Source of the DNA: Chryseobacterium sp. 36-9
GTDB taxonomy: Bacteria; Bacteroidota; Bacteroidia; Flavobacteriales; Weeksellaceae
Direction of reading: 5' to 3'
Length of the DNA: 38,907 nucleotides
NCBI GenBank assembly: GCA_001898785.1
Contig: MKVE01000032.1
Span: 32,028 to 70,934 of the forward strand
The notes under the pieces are model-generated. The model searched no databases. It was not told where the DNA came from and saw nothing but the letters and a program-made list of their open reading frames with translations. Within the stretch, counting starts at the first letter, position 1; each line of letters opens with the position of its first letter. Of this stretch, positions 26,035-34,968 are shown piece after piece. Position numbers and translations under genes: made by a program.

Positions 26035-26091
26035 TTTATTAAATATTACTCTTTTAAAAACTTGGAACTTTTCTGAACCTAAATTAATTTT

Positions 26092-27135
26092 TTGAAACTT
26101 CGACAAAATATAAAATATCAGTTTTATTTTTGGGTTGCCTATTTTCTTTTTGAGATTAATGCGCAATTCCTTTATCTTCAGGAGATCTTTAAATATTTTT
26201 CATTGAAGAGGTTATTTTATTTGGCTGTTATTTCAGAATTTTCATTTCTTTTAGCTGAAATTCCTGCTTTTTACATTATTTTGGCTATAATAGACAGCAA
26301 AATAAAGTATATTGATAATAAGATTTTTAGAATTATAGCAATAATACTTACACTATTTTTGTTTGTGATTTTATATAGGATTCTATGCCATGATTTAGTT
26401 TATCCATACTATTTTTCATATATTGAAGACACTACACGGTTTTCTTTACCAGGTATTTTTAATGCAATTATGAATATTGTCTTTGCGGTCGGGATTGCTT
26501 TGGGATTTATAAAATTTGTCCAGCAAAATGAAACTCACAAACAACTTGCCGAAATTTCCAAAGAAAAAACAGATGCTGAGCTAAGACTTCTAAAAACCCA
26601 GATAAATCCACACTTTCTTTTTAACACACTCAATAATATTTATGGTTTGGCTCTTAAAAAATCGGATGAAACTCCTGAAATTATACTGAAACTTTCCAAA
26701 ATTATGAGATACAATATTTTTGACTCTTCAAAAGGCAAAATATCCATTTCTAAAGAAATCGAAAACATACAGGATTTTATAGATATCCAAAAAATAAGAC
26801 ATAAATCTTTGAACATCACATTTGAGAATTCCATTGATAATGACTCGCAGGTAATATCGCCACTTATTTTATTGCATTTTATTGAGAACGCTTTTAAACA
26901 TGGTGCTTCAGAAAGCAGATTTGACTCTTTTATAGAAATTAATTTAAAACTTGAAAACGAAATACTAATTTACGAAGTTAAAAACTCTAAAGAAAAAGAA
27001 AACCCAAAAGACAGTACCAAAATAGGACTTAATAATATTAGGAGGCAGTTAGATTTGTTGTATCCAAAACATAGTTTAGTAATTAGTGATACCGAAGATT
27101 TATATATAGTTATTTTAAAAATTCTTTTTGAATAG
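26092..27135 (+). CDS. Sensor histidine kinase, LytS/YehU type
   Basis: A 347-residue membrane kinase. Four hydrophobic segments fill residues 8-30, 41-66, 78-100 and about 120-142. A short coiled linker leads to a His_kinase domain with the phosphoacceptor His174 in LKTQINPHFLFNTLNNIYGL. The ATPase part has LLHFIENAFKHGA (N box) and KIGLNNIRRQLDLLYP (G box). No separate periplasmic sensor domain is present, so the signal is probably sensed in the membrane. The start is TTG 26092: no ATG lies before the first helix. It abuts the response regulator gene with no gap. Upstream lies the TTTGTAGA operator. Confidence 0.88.
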   Translation: MKLRQNIKYQFYFWVAYFLFEINAQFLYLQEIFKYFSLKRLFYLAVISEFSFLLAEIPAFYIILAIIDSKIKYIDNKIFRIIAIILTLFLFVILYRILCHDLVYPYYFSYIEDTTRFSLPGIFNAIMNIVFAVGIALGFIKFVQQNETHKQLAEISKEKTDAELRLLKTQINPHFLFNTLNNIYGLALKKSDETPEIILKLSKIMRYNIFDSSKGKISISKEIENIQDFIDIQKIRHKSLNITFENSIDNDSQVISPLILLHFIENAFKHGASESRFDSFIEINLKLENEILIYEVKNSKEKENPKDSTKIGLNNIRRQLDLLYPKHSLVISDTEDLYIVILKILFE

Positions 27136-27828
27136 ATGAAAATTGAAAGAAAATACAACTGTATCATTGTAGAAGATGAACCAATTGCATCGGATATTAT
27201 AGAAAGTTTTGTGAAGCAAGATAAGGAACTCAATCTTGTAGGTAAAAGTTCTGATGTGGTACAAGCGAGCAGTCTTTTAAATATACATAAAGTGGATTTG
27301 ATTTTTTTGGATTTGCATTTGCCGGTAATAAAAGGATTTGACTTTTTAAGAAAAATTAAAACCACCCCATTTGTAATTGTCACTACGGCATATCATGAAT
27401 ATGCAGTCGAAGGTTATGAACTTGATATTGTTGATTATTTAATGAAACCAATTCCTTACAGTAGGTTTCTTACGGCAATTGGAAGATTTAAACATTTTGC
27501 AGAAGCAAAAGATGCTTTATTGGAAGTTGCGGATCGCAATTTCATTTATATAAATATTGGAAAGAAGAAAATTAAAATTTATTTGGATGATATTTTTTAT
27601 ATTGAAAGCTTTCGAGAATATGTAAATATCCATACTAAAGCCGAAATCTTTATTGTTAAAATGCCAATAAGCAGGATTGAAGAGACCTTGGATAAAAAGC
27701 ACTTTGCCCGTATCCATAAGTCCTATATTATTTCTATATCTAAAATTGAAATGATATCAGCCTCGGAAATTCAGATTGATGGTAAAAAACTTCCAATAGG
27801 CAGAACCTACAAACCTTTAATTTTGTAG
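27136..27828 (+). CDS. LytTR-family response regulator
   Basis: A 230-residue transcription factor. The receiver domain (1-120) has the acidic pocket CIIVEDEP, phosphoacceptor Asp59 in LIFLDLHLP, the TTAYHEYAVEGYELDIVDYL segment and Lys104 in MKPIP. The LytTR DNA-binding domain (about 130-230) shows IYLDDIFYIESFREYVNIHT and FARIHKSYIISISKIE, ending in LPIGRTYKPLI. The gene follows the kinase directly (TAG then ATG). It should bind tandem direct repeats with 21-bp spacing; exactly such repeats lie before the kinase gene and before susC, which makes both likely targets. Confidence 0.92.
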   Translation: MKIERKYNCIIVEDEPIASDIIESFVKQDKELNLVGKSSDVVQASSLLNIHKVDLIFLDLHLPVIKGFDFLRKIKTTPFVIVTTAYHEYAVEGYELDIVDYLMKPIPYSRFLTAIGRFKHFAEAKDALLEVADRNFIYINIGKKKIKIYLDDIFYIESFREYVNIHTKAEIFIVKMPISRIEETLDKKHFARIHKSYIISISKIEMISASEIQIDGKKLPIGRTYKPLIL

Positions 27829-27859
27829 AAAGTTTTAATCAGTAAAAACATTTCCAATA

Positions 27860-27888
27860 TTTATAGACAATTATAAACTGTTTGTAGA
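27860..27888 (+). promoter_or_regulatory. LytTR-type tandem operator upstream of susC
   Basis: TTTATAGA at 27860-27867 and TTTGTAGA at 27881-27888, 21-bp period, ending 66 bp before the susC ATG. The half-sites match those upstream of the kinase gene. No perfect TAnnTTTG lies between; the nearest is GAATTTTG, fitting a promoter that needs an activator. Confidence 0.6.
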
Positions 27889-27954
27889 TATTTTTTCTTA
27901 TGTTCTTAACAAATTTTGAATTTTGATTAACAATATTTAACAAAATTCAAAATC

Positions 27955-30900
27955 ATGAAACATCAACTTAAGATTATTGGTATTGGTGTAAGCTTTTTTT
28001 TGGGACAGCATTTGGTTTCCGCCCAGGAAAATGATACATTGAAAACCCAAAATATTGAAGGTGTCGTTGTAACAGCATTAGGGATAAAGCGCGAAAAAAA
28101 ATCTCTTGGTTATTCCACACAGGAAGTAAGGGGAGAAGAAATTAATAAAAATCCAACGACTAGCTTTTTGAATAACCTTTCGGGAAAAGTAGCAGGCCTT
28201 GAAATTAAACAATCCACAAATTTTGGTGGTTCGATAAATGCCGTTTCCCGAGGTTATAAATCGATCTTGGGAAATAACCAGGCACTTTTTGTTGTAGATG
28301 GTGTTCCTATTATTAATAATAATATCAACTCAAATTTTCAGCAAAACGGAGGTGGTGGTTATGATTATGGTAGTCCTGTTTCAGATATCAATCCTAATGA
28401 AATAGAATCTGTTAATGTTTTAAAAGGAGCAGCTGCAACAGCATTGTATGGTTCCAGAGCCCAAAACGGAGCAATTATCATTACTACAAAAAAAGGGAAA
28501 AAGAACAAAATTGGAATTGGATTAGAGTTTTCAAGTTCCATTACATTTTCAGTAATAGATAAAAATACCTTTCCGGAATATCAAAGCCAATATGGTCAAG
28601 GTTATTTAGGTAATGTGATGGCGACTTATCAAGGAAGTCCCAGAGCTTTATTTGGACATGATGCTTCGTATGGAGCACCTTATGATCCAAATTTAATGGT
28701 ATGGCAATACGATGCATTTATCCCAAACTCACCAAGCTATGGTAAAAAAACGCCATGGGTAATGGCACAGAATGGACCGATTACTTTTTTTGAAAAAGGG
28801 GTTAATCAGGTTAATAATATTGCTTTGAGTGGTGGAAATGATAAGGCTACTTTTAGATTAAGTTATGCTAATGCAAATGCAACGGATATTTTACCTAATT
28901 CTTCTTTAATGAAAAATAATTTTGGAGGAAATGCATCCTATAAATTGACTGATAAACTTACTGCAACTATTTTTGCCAATTACATAACACAAAATACAAA
29001 AGGCAGAAATTCTACTGGGTACGGAGATAATATCATAACAAATTTTCGGCAGTGGTGGGCCACAAACGTTGATTTGAAAACCCAACAATATTTGTATGAA
29101 AATTTCCGAGAAAATTATACTTGGAATATTAAAAGTGTAAGCAATCTTGCTCCACAATATTGGGATAACCCATACTTTCAAAGATATGAAAACTATCAGA
29201 CAGATAACAGGGATCGTTTTGCAGGTAATTTTAGCTTGATTTATGATATTTCCAAAAATTTTAATGTCTTAGGAAGAGTGGGTATTGATGGATATAATAT
29301 GATGATTGAAGAAAGAAGAGCGGTGGGATCTGTTCCTGCGTTTTTTAGTTTTAATCCATTAGAACAAGCATCTGGTTATGCTGTAACCAATTTAATATTC
29401 AGAGAAACCAATTATGATGTAATTGCAACATATAAAAAGACATTTTTAAAGGATTTTAATTTGCAGGCAATTTTAGGGGGAAATATTAATGTGCAAACTA
29501 ACTACTCAAATGCGCAGACTACTTCCGGAGGATTGTATATACCTAACCTTTATACCATTTCCAACTCGGCTACAACACCGGAAAAACCAATTATTTCAGA
29601 TACATCAAAATATATTTACGGTGCTTTTGCACAGGCATCCTTAGGATATAAAAGCACATATTATGTGGAAGGAACTTTTAGGAGAGACCAATCAACAGCT
29701 TTACCATCTGAAAAATCAGTTTATTATTATCCATCAATTTCAGCAAGTATTGTTTTTTCTAACTTGATAAAAGAAAAATGGTTGAGTTTTGGGAAAATTA
29801 GAGCAGCTTACGCAGAAGTAGGTTCTGATACAAGTGCGGATCAGCTAAGAAACAGATATTTTGTACAGTCAGCTTTTGGTGAATCACCGGTATATTCTTT
29901 TAATACTACCTTGAGAAATGTTGATTTATTGCCACAAAAACTAAAAAATTTAGAAACAGGAGCGAGTGTTCAACTATTCAGTAATAGATTCGGTTTCGAT
30001 ATTTCTTGGTTCCGAAATATTGCTTTTGATCAAATTCTACCTCTACCAATTTCGCTTGCAAATGGCTCGATAAATAAAATTCAAAACACTGGAGAACTCA
30101 CTACAAAAGGATTCGAAGTTTCTGTGAACATTACACCGGTTAAAACAAATAATTTCAATTGGGATATGAATCTCAACTGGTCAAACCCAAGAACAGAGGT
30201 TACGCAATTAAGACCAGGTATTGAAAATATTACGATTGGTAGCTTGCAGGGTGGGATTTCTATCAATGCTCCATTGAATGGAGATTACGGAAGTATTTGG
30301 GGAGCAGACTTTGTATATGATCTTAATGGTAACAAAATTGTTGGTGAAAATGGAGCATACCTTTCCACAGCTGACACCAACCATGATTTAGGTAGTTTTC
30401 AAGCTGATTTTATTGCTGGCTTGAATAACAGTATTAAATATAAAAACTTCAATTTTAGTTTCCTTATTGATTGGAAAAAGGGAGGTAAAATATTCTCTCT
30501 TGACCAATATTACGGCTATGGAACTGGTATATATGCAGATTCGGTAGGTTTAAATGATTTAGGCAATCCAATTAGAAACGAATTGAGTAACGGCGGTGGC
30601 GTTATTTTACCGGGTGTAATGGTAGACCCGAATAATCCGAATCATTATATTCCGAACACAATACGTTTGGATCGATCGATGTCCAGCCAAGTTTTGGGAA
30701 CGGATCCTCCTGCCGCAGCATTCGTATATGATGCGAGTTATATCAAATTAAGAGAAGTATCACTTTCTTATACTTTCGATAAAAAAGTTTTGGCTAACAC
30801 TTTTATTCAAAGCTTAACAGTAGGAATTTCCGGGAGCAATGTTTGGATTATTCACAAAAATCTTCCATATGCAGATCCTGAAGCGGGCTTGTCCTCGGGA

Positions 30901-30975
30901 AATATTCAGGGATATCAGTCTGGTGTAATGCCAACTACCAAAAACTATTCATTTAATATAAAAATAAATTTTTAA
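27955..30975 (+). CDS. SusC/RagA-family TonB-dependent outer membrane transporter
   Basis: A 1006-residue outer membrane beta-barrel importer. A signal peptide (residues 1-23, ending VSAQ) is followed at once by the plug domain: EGVVVTALGIKREKKSLGYS, NNLSGKVAGLEIKQS, ALFVVDGVPIINNN and the SusC-typical ESVNVLKGAAATALYGSRAQ. The barrel runs to the C-terminal KNYSFNIKINF with a terminal Phe. The roughly 90-residue carboxypeptidase-regulatory-like domain common before the plug is absent, as in a number of Flavobacteriia SusC proteins. It pairs with SusD 12 bp downstream. No glycosidase is next to them, so the ligand (glycan, peptide or other) cannot be named. It is preceded by the LytTR-type operator. 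Confidence 0.95.
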   Translation: MKHQLKIIGIGVSFFLGQHLVSAQENDTLKTQNIEGVVVTALGIKREKKSLGYSTQEVRGEEINKNPTTSFLNNLSGKVAGLEIKQSTNFGGSINAVSRGYKSILGNNQALFVVDGVPIINNNINSNFQQNGGGGYDYGSPVSDINPNEIESVNVLKGAAATALYGSRAQNGAIIITTKKGKKNKIGIGLEFSSSITFSVIDKNTFPEYQSQYGQGYLGNVMATYQGSPRALFGHDASYGAPYDPNLMVWQYDAFIPNSPSYGKKTPWVMAQNGPITFFEKGVNQVNNIALSGGNDKATFRLSYANANATDILPNSSLMKNNFGGNASYKLTDKLTATIFANYITQNTKGRNSTGYGDNIITNFRQWWATNVDLKTQQYLYENFRENYTWNIKSVSNLAPQYWDNPYFQRYENYQTDNRDRFAGNFSLIYDISKNFNVLGRVGIDGYNMMIEERRAVGSVPAFFSFNPLEQASGYAVTNLIFRETNYDVIATYKKTFLKDFNLQAILGGNINVQTNYSNAQTTSGGLYIPNLYTISNSATTPEKPIISDTSKYIYGAFAQASLGYKSTYYVEGTFRRDQSTALPSEKSVYYYPSISASIVFSNLIKEKWLSFGKIRAAYAEVGSDTSADQLRNRYFVQSAFGESPVYSFNTTLRNVDLLPQKLKNLETGASVQLFSNRFGFDISWFRNIAFDQILPLPISLANGSINKIQNTGELTTKGFEVSVNITPVKTNNFNWDMNLNWSNPRTEVTQLRPGIENITIGSLQGGISINAPLNGDYGSIWGADFVYDLNGNKIVGENGAYLSTADTNHDLGSFQADFIAGLNNSIKYKNFNFSFLIDWKKGGKIFSLDQYYGYGTGIYADSVGLNDLGNPIRNELSNGGGVILPGVMVDPNNPNHYIPNTIRLDRSMSSQVLGTDPPAAAFVYDASYIKLREVSLSYTFDKKVLANTFIQSLTVGISGSNVWIIHKNLPYADPEAGLSSGNIQGYQSGVMPTTKNYSFNIKINF

Positions 30976-30987
30976 AAACCAAAAAAA

Positions 30988-32424
30988 ATGAAAAGCATAG
31001 TAATATTGTCAATTCTTATAGGAATTTCCTTATCCAGTTGTACTAGGGATAATATTAACGAAGATCAGCATGCAACTTATAATGTTACTCCCGAATCTCT
31101 TGTCACTTATGCGGAAAAAGAATTGAGTGACTTTCTGAACACACCAAATGTCAATGAAAATAATTTTAGACTCACCATGCAATATTGGCAGGAAACTACA
31201 TATGTAAACGAAAGCAACTATGATTTTACAAATAGAAATGTTGCCAACAACATTTGGACTGACACTTATGTGAATGTATTGAATAATCTCAATAAAGCAA
31301 AAGAATTAATTGCTAATTATCAACCGGCGCCTTCAGAACTTGCAATATGGCCTGTGAAAAAACAAAATCAATTGGCGGTAGCAGATATAATGATGGTTTT
31401 CACGTATCAAACTTTAGTAGATGTTCATGGAGATATTCCATATACTCAATCATTGAATAATCATGATTTTCCACTTCCAACTTACGATAATGATGCGGAT
31501 ATATACCCCAAATTAATTACCCGGTTAAAGGATGATGTGTCTAAACTTCAACTTGGTGATGCATTTAGCTCAGGTGATATTTTATATAATGGAAATATTG
31601 CAAAATGGAGAAAATTTGGAAATTCTCTGCTTCTCAAATTGGGAATAGCTTTAGCAGATATAAATCCTGCTTTGGCACAGTCTACTATTTCAGATGCTAT
31701 TTCTGGCGGTGTTATTACAAGCGTATCAGATAATTGTCAGTTTGTTTATTTGTCATCTTCGCCAAACTACAGTCCTGTTTATGAAAATGTGTATGCAAAA
31801 AACAGAGATGATTACTTCGCTGGTAAGCCATTTGTGGATTATCTTAATACAACGTCGGATGTAAGAATTTCAAAATATTTTCAAGATGTTAATGGTTCTT
31901 ACATTGGTCAAGTTATTGGTCAACCTGGAGAGTTTGTAGATTTTTCAGCACCGGGAGAATTTGCTTATACGCCAACAACTCCGGGTAATATTATAACAGC
32001 TACTGAAGTTGCTTTTTATCTTTTGGAAGCATCAGCTAGATTTGGAATTGGAGGAAGCCCATCAGATTTATACGCATCGGCTATTACAGTTTCATTTTTA
32101 GAATGGGGTTTTACACTAACAGATGCTCATAATTATATTAATAATCATCCGTATAATGCTACAAATTGGAAAAAATCTATAGGAGAGCAAGCTTGGGTTG
32201 CAATGTACAACCAACCTTTGATTTCTTGGAATTTTTATAGAAGATTAGATTACCCACAATTGCATGCGCCCTCTACCGCAAATCCGAATGCAGAAGGAAA
32301 AGTACCAGTTAGGCTGCAGTATCCCACTTTAGAAGCAACTACAAACGGAACAAATTATAGTAATGCTTCTACAGCAATCGGTGGTGATAAACTGACAACC
32401 AAAGTTTTTTGGGATAAATTTTAA
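30988..32424 (+). CDS. SusD/RagB-family outer membrane lipoprotein (SusD-like 2 type)
   Basis: A 478-residue surface lipoprotein that caps the SusC barrel. The lipobox LSSC gives Cys18 after a short signal. TPESLVTYAEKELSDFLNTP, WTDTYVNVLNNLNKAKELI, ADIMMVFTYQTLVDVHGDIPY and GNIAKWRKFGNSLLLKLGIA are the TPR-like helices of the SusD-like 2 family, and SWNFYRRLDYPQ is near the C-terminus. It is 12 bp from susC and ends at a strong terminator, so susCD is a two-gene unit. Ligand unknown. Confidence 0.93.
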   Translation: MKSIVILSILIGISLSSCTRDNINEDQHATYNVTPESLVTYAEKELSDFLNTPNVNENNFRLTMQYWQETTYVNESNYDFTNRNVANNIWTDTYVNVLNNLNKAKELIANYQPAPSELAIWPVKKQNQLAVADIMMVFTYQTLVDVHGDIPYTQSLNNHDFPLPTYDNDADIYPKLITRLKDDVSKLQLGDAFSSGDILYNGNIAKWRKFGNSLLLKLGIALADINPALAQSTISDAISGGVITSVSDNCQFVYLSSSPNYSPVYENVYAKNRDDYFAGKPFVDYLNTTSDVRISKYFQDVNGSYIGQVIGQPGEFVDFSAPGEFAYTPTTPGNIITATEVAFYLLEASARFGIGGSPSDLYASAITVSFLEWGFTLTDAHNYINNHPYNATNWKKSIGEQAWVAMYNQPLISWNFYRRLDYPQLHAPSTANPNAEGKVPVRLQYPTLEATTNGTNYSNASTAIGGDKLTTKVFWDKF

Positions 32425-32470
32425 AATCATAGTTTTTTATATCAAATTAAATTTTTTATCCACTATGATC

Positions 32471-32497
32471 AATCCGCTCCGAAAGCGGATTTTTTTT
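32471..32497 (+). terminator. Rho-independent terminator after susD
   Basis: Perfect stem AATCCGCT / AGCGGATT, loop CCGAA, followed by a T run. It begins 47 bp after the stop and closes the susCD unit. Confidence 0.88.
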
Positions 32498-32676
32498 AAC
32501 ATATTTTCTTTGCTCAAAAAAATGATATGGCTGACTGAAAAATACGCAAATGCTGTAATGAGCAGGAAATAAATCAACATCATCACTTCATTCATTATTT
32601 GGGGAAATGGAATAGGAGTCTTGGATTTTTTCACCAACCGTTTGTATCTTTTAAAATGAAGTTGGTAGATATAATA

Positions 32677-32707
32677 TTGCTTGTAGCTGAGTCTGGTATT
32701 AACTTTG
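32677..32707 (+). promoter_or_regulatory. Promoter of the small lipoprotein gene
   Basis: TTG at 32677-32679, 20 bp, TAACTTTG at 32700-32707, a -33/-7 match lying 45 bp before the ATG at 32752. It separates this gene from the susCD unit. Confidence 0.6.
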
Positions 32708-32751
32708 GAAATATATAAAGGTATTAATTTTAAAGAATAAATTTTTATAAA

Positions 32752-33147
32752 ATGAAAGCATTCAAGCCACTATCATCACTTTTGCTAATGATTTTTCTTA
32801 CAGTTTTTTCCATATCTTGCAGAAATGACAATAATGATAACAACCCAAGTGGAGGCAATTATCCAAAGAAGGTCTCAACAACTTATAAGGTCACAAGCAC
32901 AACTGCTACTTCTGCAAACCTGATACAGTATAAAAATGAAACAGGGGCAAATATAGATGTTCCCAACCCAACACTCCCTTTTACAAAGACATTCGATAGG
33001 ATTGTGAACAAAGGTGATGTTCTTACTGTGGGTTATGGGACCAATACAAGCCAAATAGTAAAAATAGAAATATTGGTAAACAATGTTGTGGTAAAATCGC
33101 AGGAATTTTCATCCACTTCAGGCGCTTTAGTTTACTTGTTTGAGTAA
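32752..33147 (+). CDS. Small lipoprotein of unknown function, MmpS-like in outline
   Basis: A 131-residue lipoprotein: signal peptide and lipobox (VFSISC, Cys23), then an Asn/Asp-rich linker RNDNNDNNPSGG typical of surface-exposed lipoproteins of this phylum. The remaining 90 residues look like one small beta-sandwich (STTYKVTSTTATSANLIQYK, LPFTKTFDRIVNKGDVLTVG, VKIEILVNNVVVKSQEFSS). This resembles MmpS-type domains in strand order, but the match is weak. It has its own promoter. It may be surface exposed near SusCD. Confidence 0.6.
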   Translation: MKAFKPLSSLLLMIFLTVFSISCRNDNNDNNPSGGNYPKKVSTTYKVTSTTATSANLIQYKNETGANIDVPNPTLPFTKTFDRIVNKGDVLTVGYGTNTSQIVKIEILVNNVVVKSQEFSSTSGALVYLFE

Positions 33148-33310
33148 ATCCTATATTGACAATATTATATCAATATCCTTTTCTTCTACATTTGAATTTC
33201 TCAATAGCATGTTATTCAACTTGCATTTACTGATTTATCAGTATTGGTAAGTCATACAATTCGTACTTACATTTACCTTTTAATTTTCAAAACCTATATA
33301 AAACCAAGCT

Positions 33311-34039
33311 ATGAAAAAAATAATACTGTTTTTTATAATAAGTGTAGGAGTTCAGGGACAAGATCTAAAAGTTTTTGATATACAATTGGGAAAACCGATG
33401 GATATTAGAGAATGTAATTTTAAAGTTTATGAATTTGCTTCAAAAGATGGCATCGCCGTAAAAAAAAATAAAGGACGGGGATTATTAGATAGAAAACCGA
33501 ATATTTCAAAAATGTATATGTACACAGAAAATACACCTCAAAAAGACAAATGTTATCAGAGAGTAGGCTTATATTATACAGAAATTCCAACACCAGGAAC
33601 AGCAGCTGCAGAAAATCTACCTGATATTCTTTCACCAAATAATCAAAAAGTTAAATTAATTTATCCCAAAGATTCTAGACCTGGAATTGCTGATCGAGAA
33701 GATATATGGATCGGGATACAGAACAATAAAATTACTGGGGTAAAATTCTATTTCAATATTCATAATGCTAAAGCAGTTTACCAGACTTTAGTTAGGAAGT
33801 ATAATAAGCCGACAAGCAGGCAAAATTTTTCAATTTCGACACCGGCTGGGAATAATATTAATTATTATGAAACTATATGGGATTTTAGTAATCTTAAAGC
33901 TACCTTTTTAAGTATTGATACAAACCAAATAGGATATGATCCGAATAATGCTCCTATTGGTTATTCAAGCGATGTAGGAAGTGTGACGATTCAATATTAT
34001 TCCGAAGAAAAGATGCTTGAAGATAAAAATAAACTATGA
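33311..34039 (+). CDS. Secreted protein of unknown function
   Basis: A 242-residue protein with a short signal peptide (MKKIILFFIISVGVQG, cleavage probably before QDLKVF). The mature part is mixed alpha/beta. A conserved-looking opening FDIQLGKPMDIRECNFKVYE suggests a stalk-like or enzyme-inhibitor-like fold with one early Cys and a second at CYQRVGLYY. No family is recognised. Its TGA overlaps the next ATG in an ATGA, so the two are translationally coupled and probably work together. It lies in the last part of the island. A 163-bp gap before it shows no clean promoter. Confidence 0.6.
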   Translation: MKKIILFFIISVGVQGQDLKVFDIQLGKPMDIRECNFKVYEFASKDGIAVKKNKGRGLLDRKPNISKMYMYTENTPQKDKCYQRVGLYYTEIPTPGTAAAENLPDILSPNNQKVKLIYPKDSRPGIADREDIWIGIQNNKITGVKFYFNIHNAKAVYQTLVRKYNKPTSRQNFSISTPAGNNINYYETIWDFSNLKATFLSIDTNQIGYDPNNAPIGYSSDVGSVTIQYYSEEKMLEDKNKL

Positions 34040-34542
34040 AAGCAAAACTATTATATCGTTTTGTATTATTAATCATTATACTATTTATTTTAAGCTTCAC
34101 ATTGTGGAAATCGGAATCTATTGACGGTTCTTGGACGTTTGTTAAAGTTGAGAATATAAATAATGATGGAACTAAAACAATAGTTTTTCCGAAGCAGAGC
34201 CAAGCAATTTTTTCAGGTAAATTATACAGTTTTTGTTGGTCAGCTGATGATTCTAATGGTAATTTTTGGCTTATGACAGATAATGAAAAACTTAACCGAA
34301 TGAATCGCACAATCGTAAATACTGGCGATTTCTATTTTAAGAATGGTTATCTTTTTACTGAAGCAAAATATGCATTAAATCCAAAATTTGTTGGTGGCGT
34401 TGCAAAATTTGATGTATCGTATACAGGAGACACTTTGGTATTGAAATGTACAAGTGTCTTATCAAAAGATAATGTCATGCACCCTTTTTACTCAAAAGCT
34501 TACAGTATAAGTAAACTTATAAAGAATAAAAAAAATCTTTGA
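34036..34542 (+). CDS. Membrane-anchored lipocalin-like small protein
   Basis: A 168-residue protein with one N-terminal membrane helix (residues 7-22) that could also be a signal anchor. The rest is beta-rich: SIDGSWTFVKVENINNDGTK, then FPKQSQAIFSGKLYSFCWSA, and a C-terminal FDVSYTGDTLVLKCTSVLS. The GSW start and the strand order resemble lipocalin-like domains that report on a residue such as lipid or stress, but this is fold-level likeness only. It is coupled to the preceding gene by ATGA. It is the last gene before the right edge of the island, 59 bp away. Function not known. Confidence 0.6.
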   Translation: MKAKLLYRFVLLIIILFILSFTLWKSESIDGSWTFVKVENINNDGTKTIVFPKQSQAIFSGKLYSFCWSADDSNGNFWLMTDNEKLNRMNRTIVNTGDFYFKNGYLFTEAKYALNPKFVGGVAKFDVSYTGDTLVLKCTSVLSKDNVMHPFYSKAYSISKLIKNKKNL

Positions 34543-34600
34543 TAGAGACTTCCGACAAGCAATTTTTATTTATAAGACAGTAATAATGAAAATTGTATTT

Positions 34601-34613
34601 CTGGAGAAACCAC
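34601..34613 (+). repeat. Right attachment repeat (attR-like), tRNA-Phe 3' fragment
   Basis: CTGGAGAAACCAC, identical to the tRNA-Phe 3' end at 24847-24859, with no tRNA body before it. The following TTAAA is shared with the flank of tRNA-Phe copy 2, which suggests this is the original tRNA flank. Confidence 0.65.
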
Positions 34614-34615
34614 TT

Positions 34616-34644
34616 AAAGCCGCCTGGTTCAGGTGGCTTTTTTA
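34616..34644 (+). terminator. Orphan tRNA terminator at the right island edge
   Basis: AAAGCCGCCTG pairs with CAGGTGGCTTT (one G-T pair, GTT loop), then a T run. It is closely similar in position and stem to the terminator of tRNA-Phe copy 2 and is probably the displaced terminator of copy 1. Confidence 0.8.
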
Positions 34645-34675
34645 TTGGAAAATATTAAATTAGTGTTAATCTAAT

Positions 34676-34706
34676 TTGGATTATAAAAGGAAAGAGTGTA
34701 TTTTTG
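34676..34706 (+). promoter_or_regulatory. Promoter of tRNA-Phe copy 2
   Basis: TTG at 34676-34678, 20 bp, TATTTTTG at 34699-34706, followed by GCACCACTCAAAA as at copy 1. Confidence 0.75.
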
Positions 34707-34730
34707 CACCACTCAAAAGCAATGGAGTAT

Positions 34731-34803
<73 letters not shown>

Positions 34804-34806
34804 CTT

Positions 34807-34840
34807 AAAAACCGCCTAAATCAGGCGGTTTTTGTTTTTT
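34807..34840 (+). terminator. Terminator after tRNA-Phe copy 2
   Basis: Stem AAAAACCGCCT / AGGCGGTTTTT with loop AAATC, followed by a G and a T run, right after the tRNA. Confidence 0.88.
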
Positions 34841-34912
34841 GCTAATTTATTGTCTGATTTTTCATATTAAAATTGAGTTTTGAAAGTTAATTTTATATTT
34901 TAATAATAAAAG

Positions 34913-34942
34913 TTGCTTATTTTCAAAAAAGAAATATTTTTG
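34913..34942 (+). promoter_or_regulatory. Promoter of the large adhesin gene
   Basis: TTG at 34913-34915, 19 bp, TATTTTTG at 34935-34942, lying 26 bp before the first ATG at 34969. Confidence 0.7.
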
Positions 34943-34968
34943 CAAAAAAAACTAATTTTCAAAACTTC

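Noticed and set aside
32437-32637. Minus-strand frame of 66 codons with a hydrophobic stretch
   Set aside because: Its end is the susD terminator hairpin read backwards, and it has no promoter or family likeness. A degraded fragment cannot be excluded.
32661-32687. Third LytTR-type operator before the small lipoprotein gene (GGTAGAT and TTGTAGC)
   Set aside because: The half-sites are poor and the period is 18 bp, not 21.
34601-34730. Third tRNA-Phe gene
   Set aside because: Only the last 13 bp of the tRNA match; the rest of the cloverleaf is missing.
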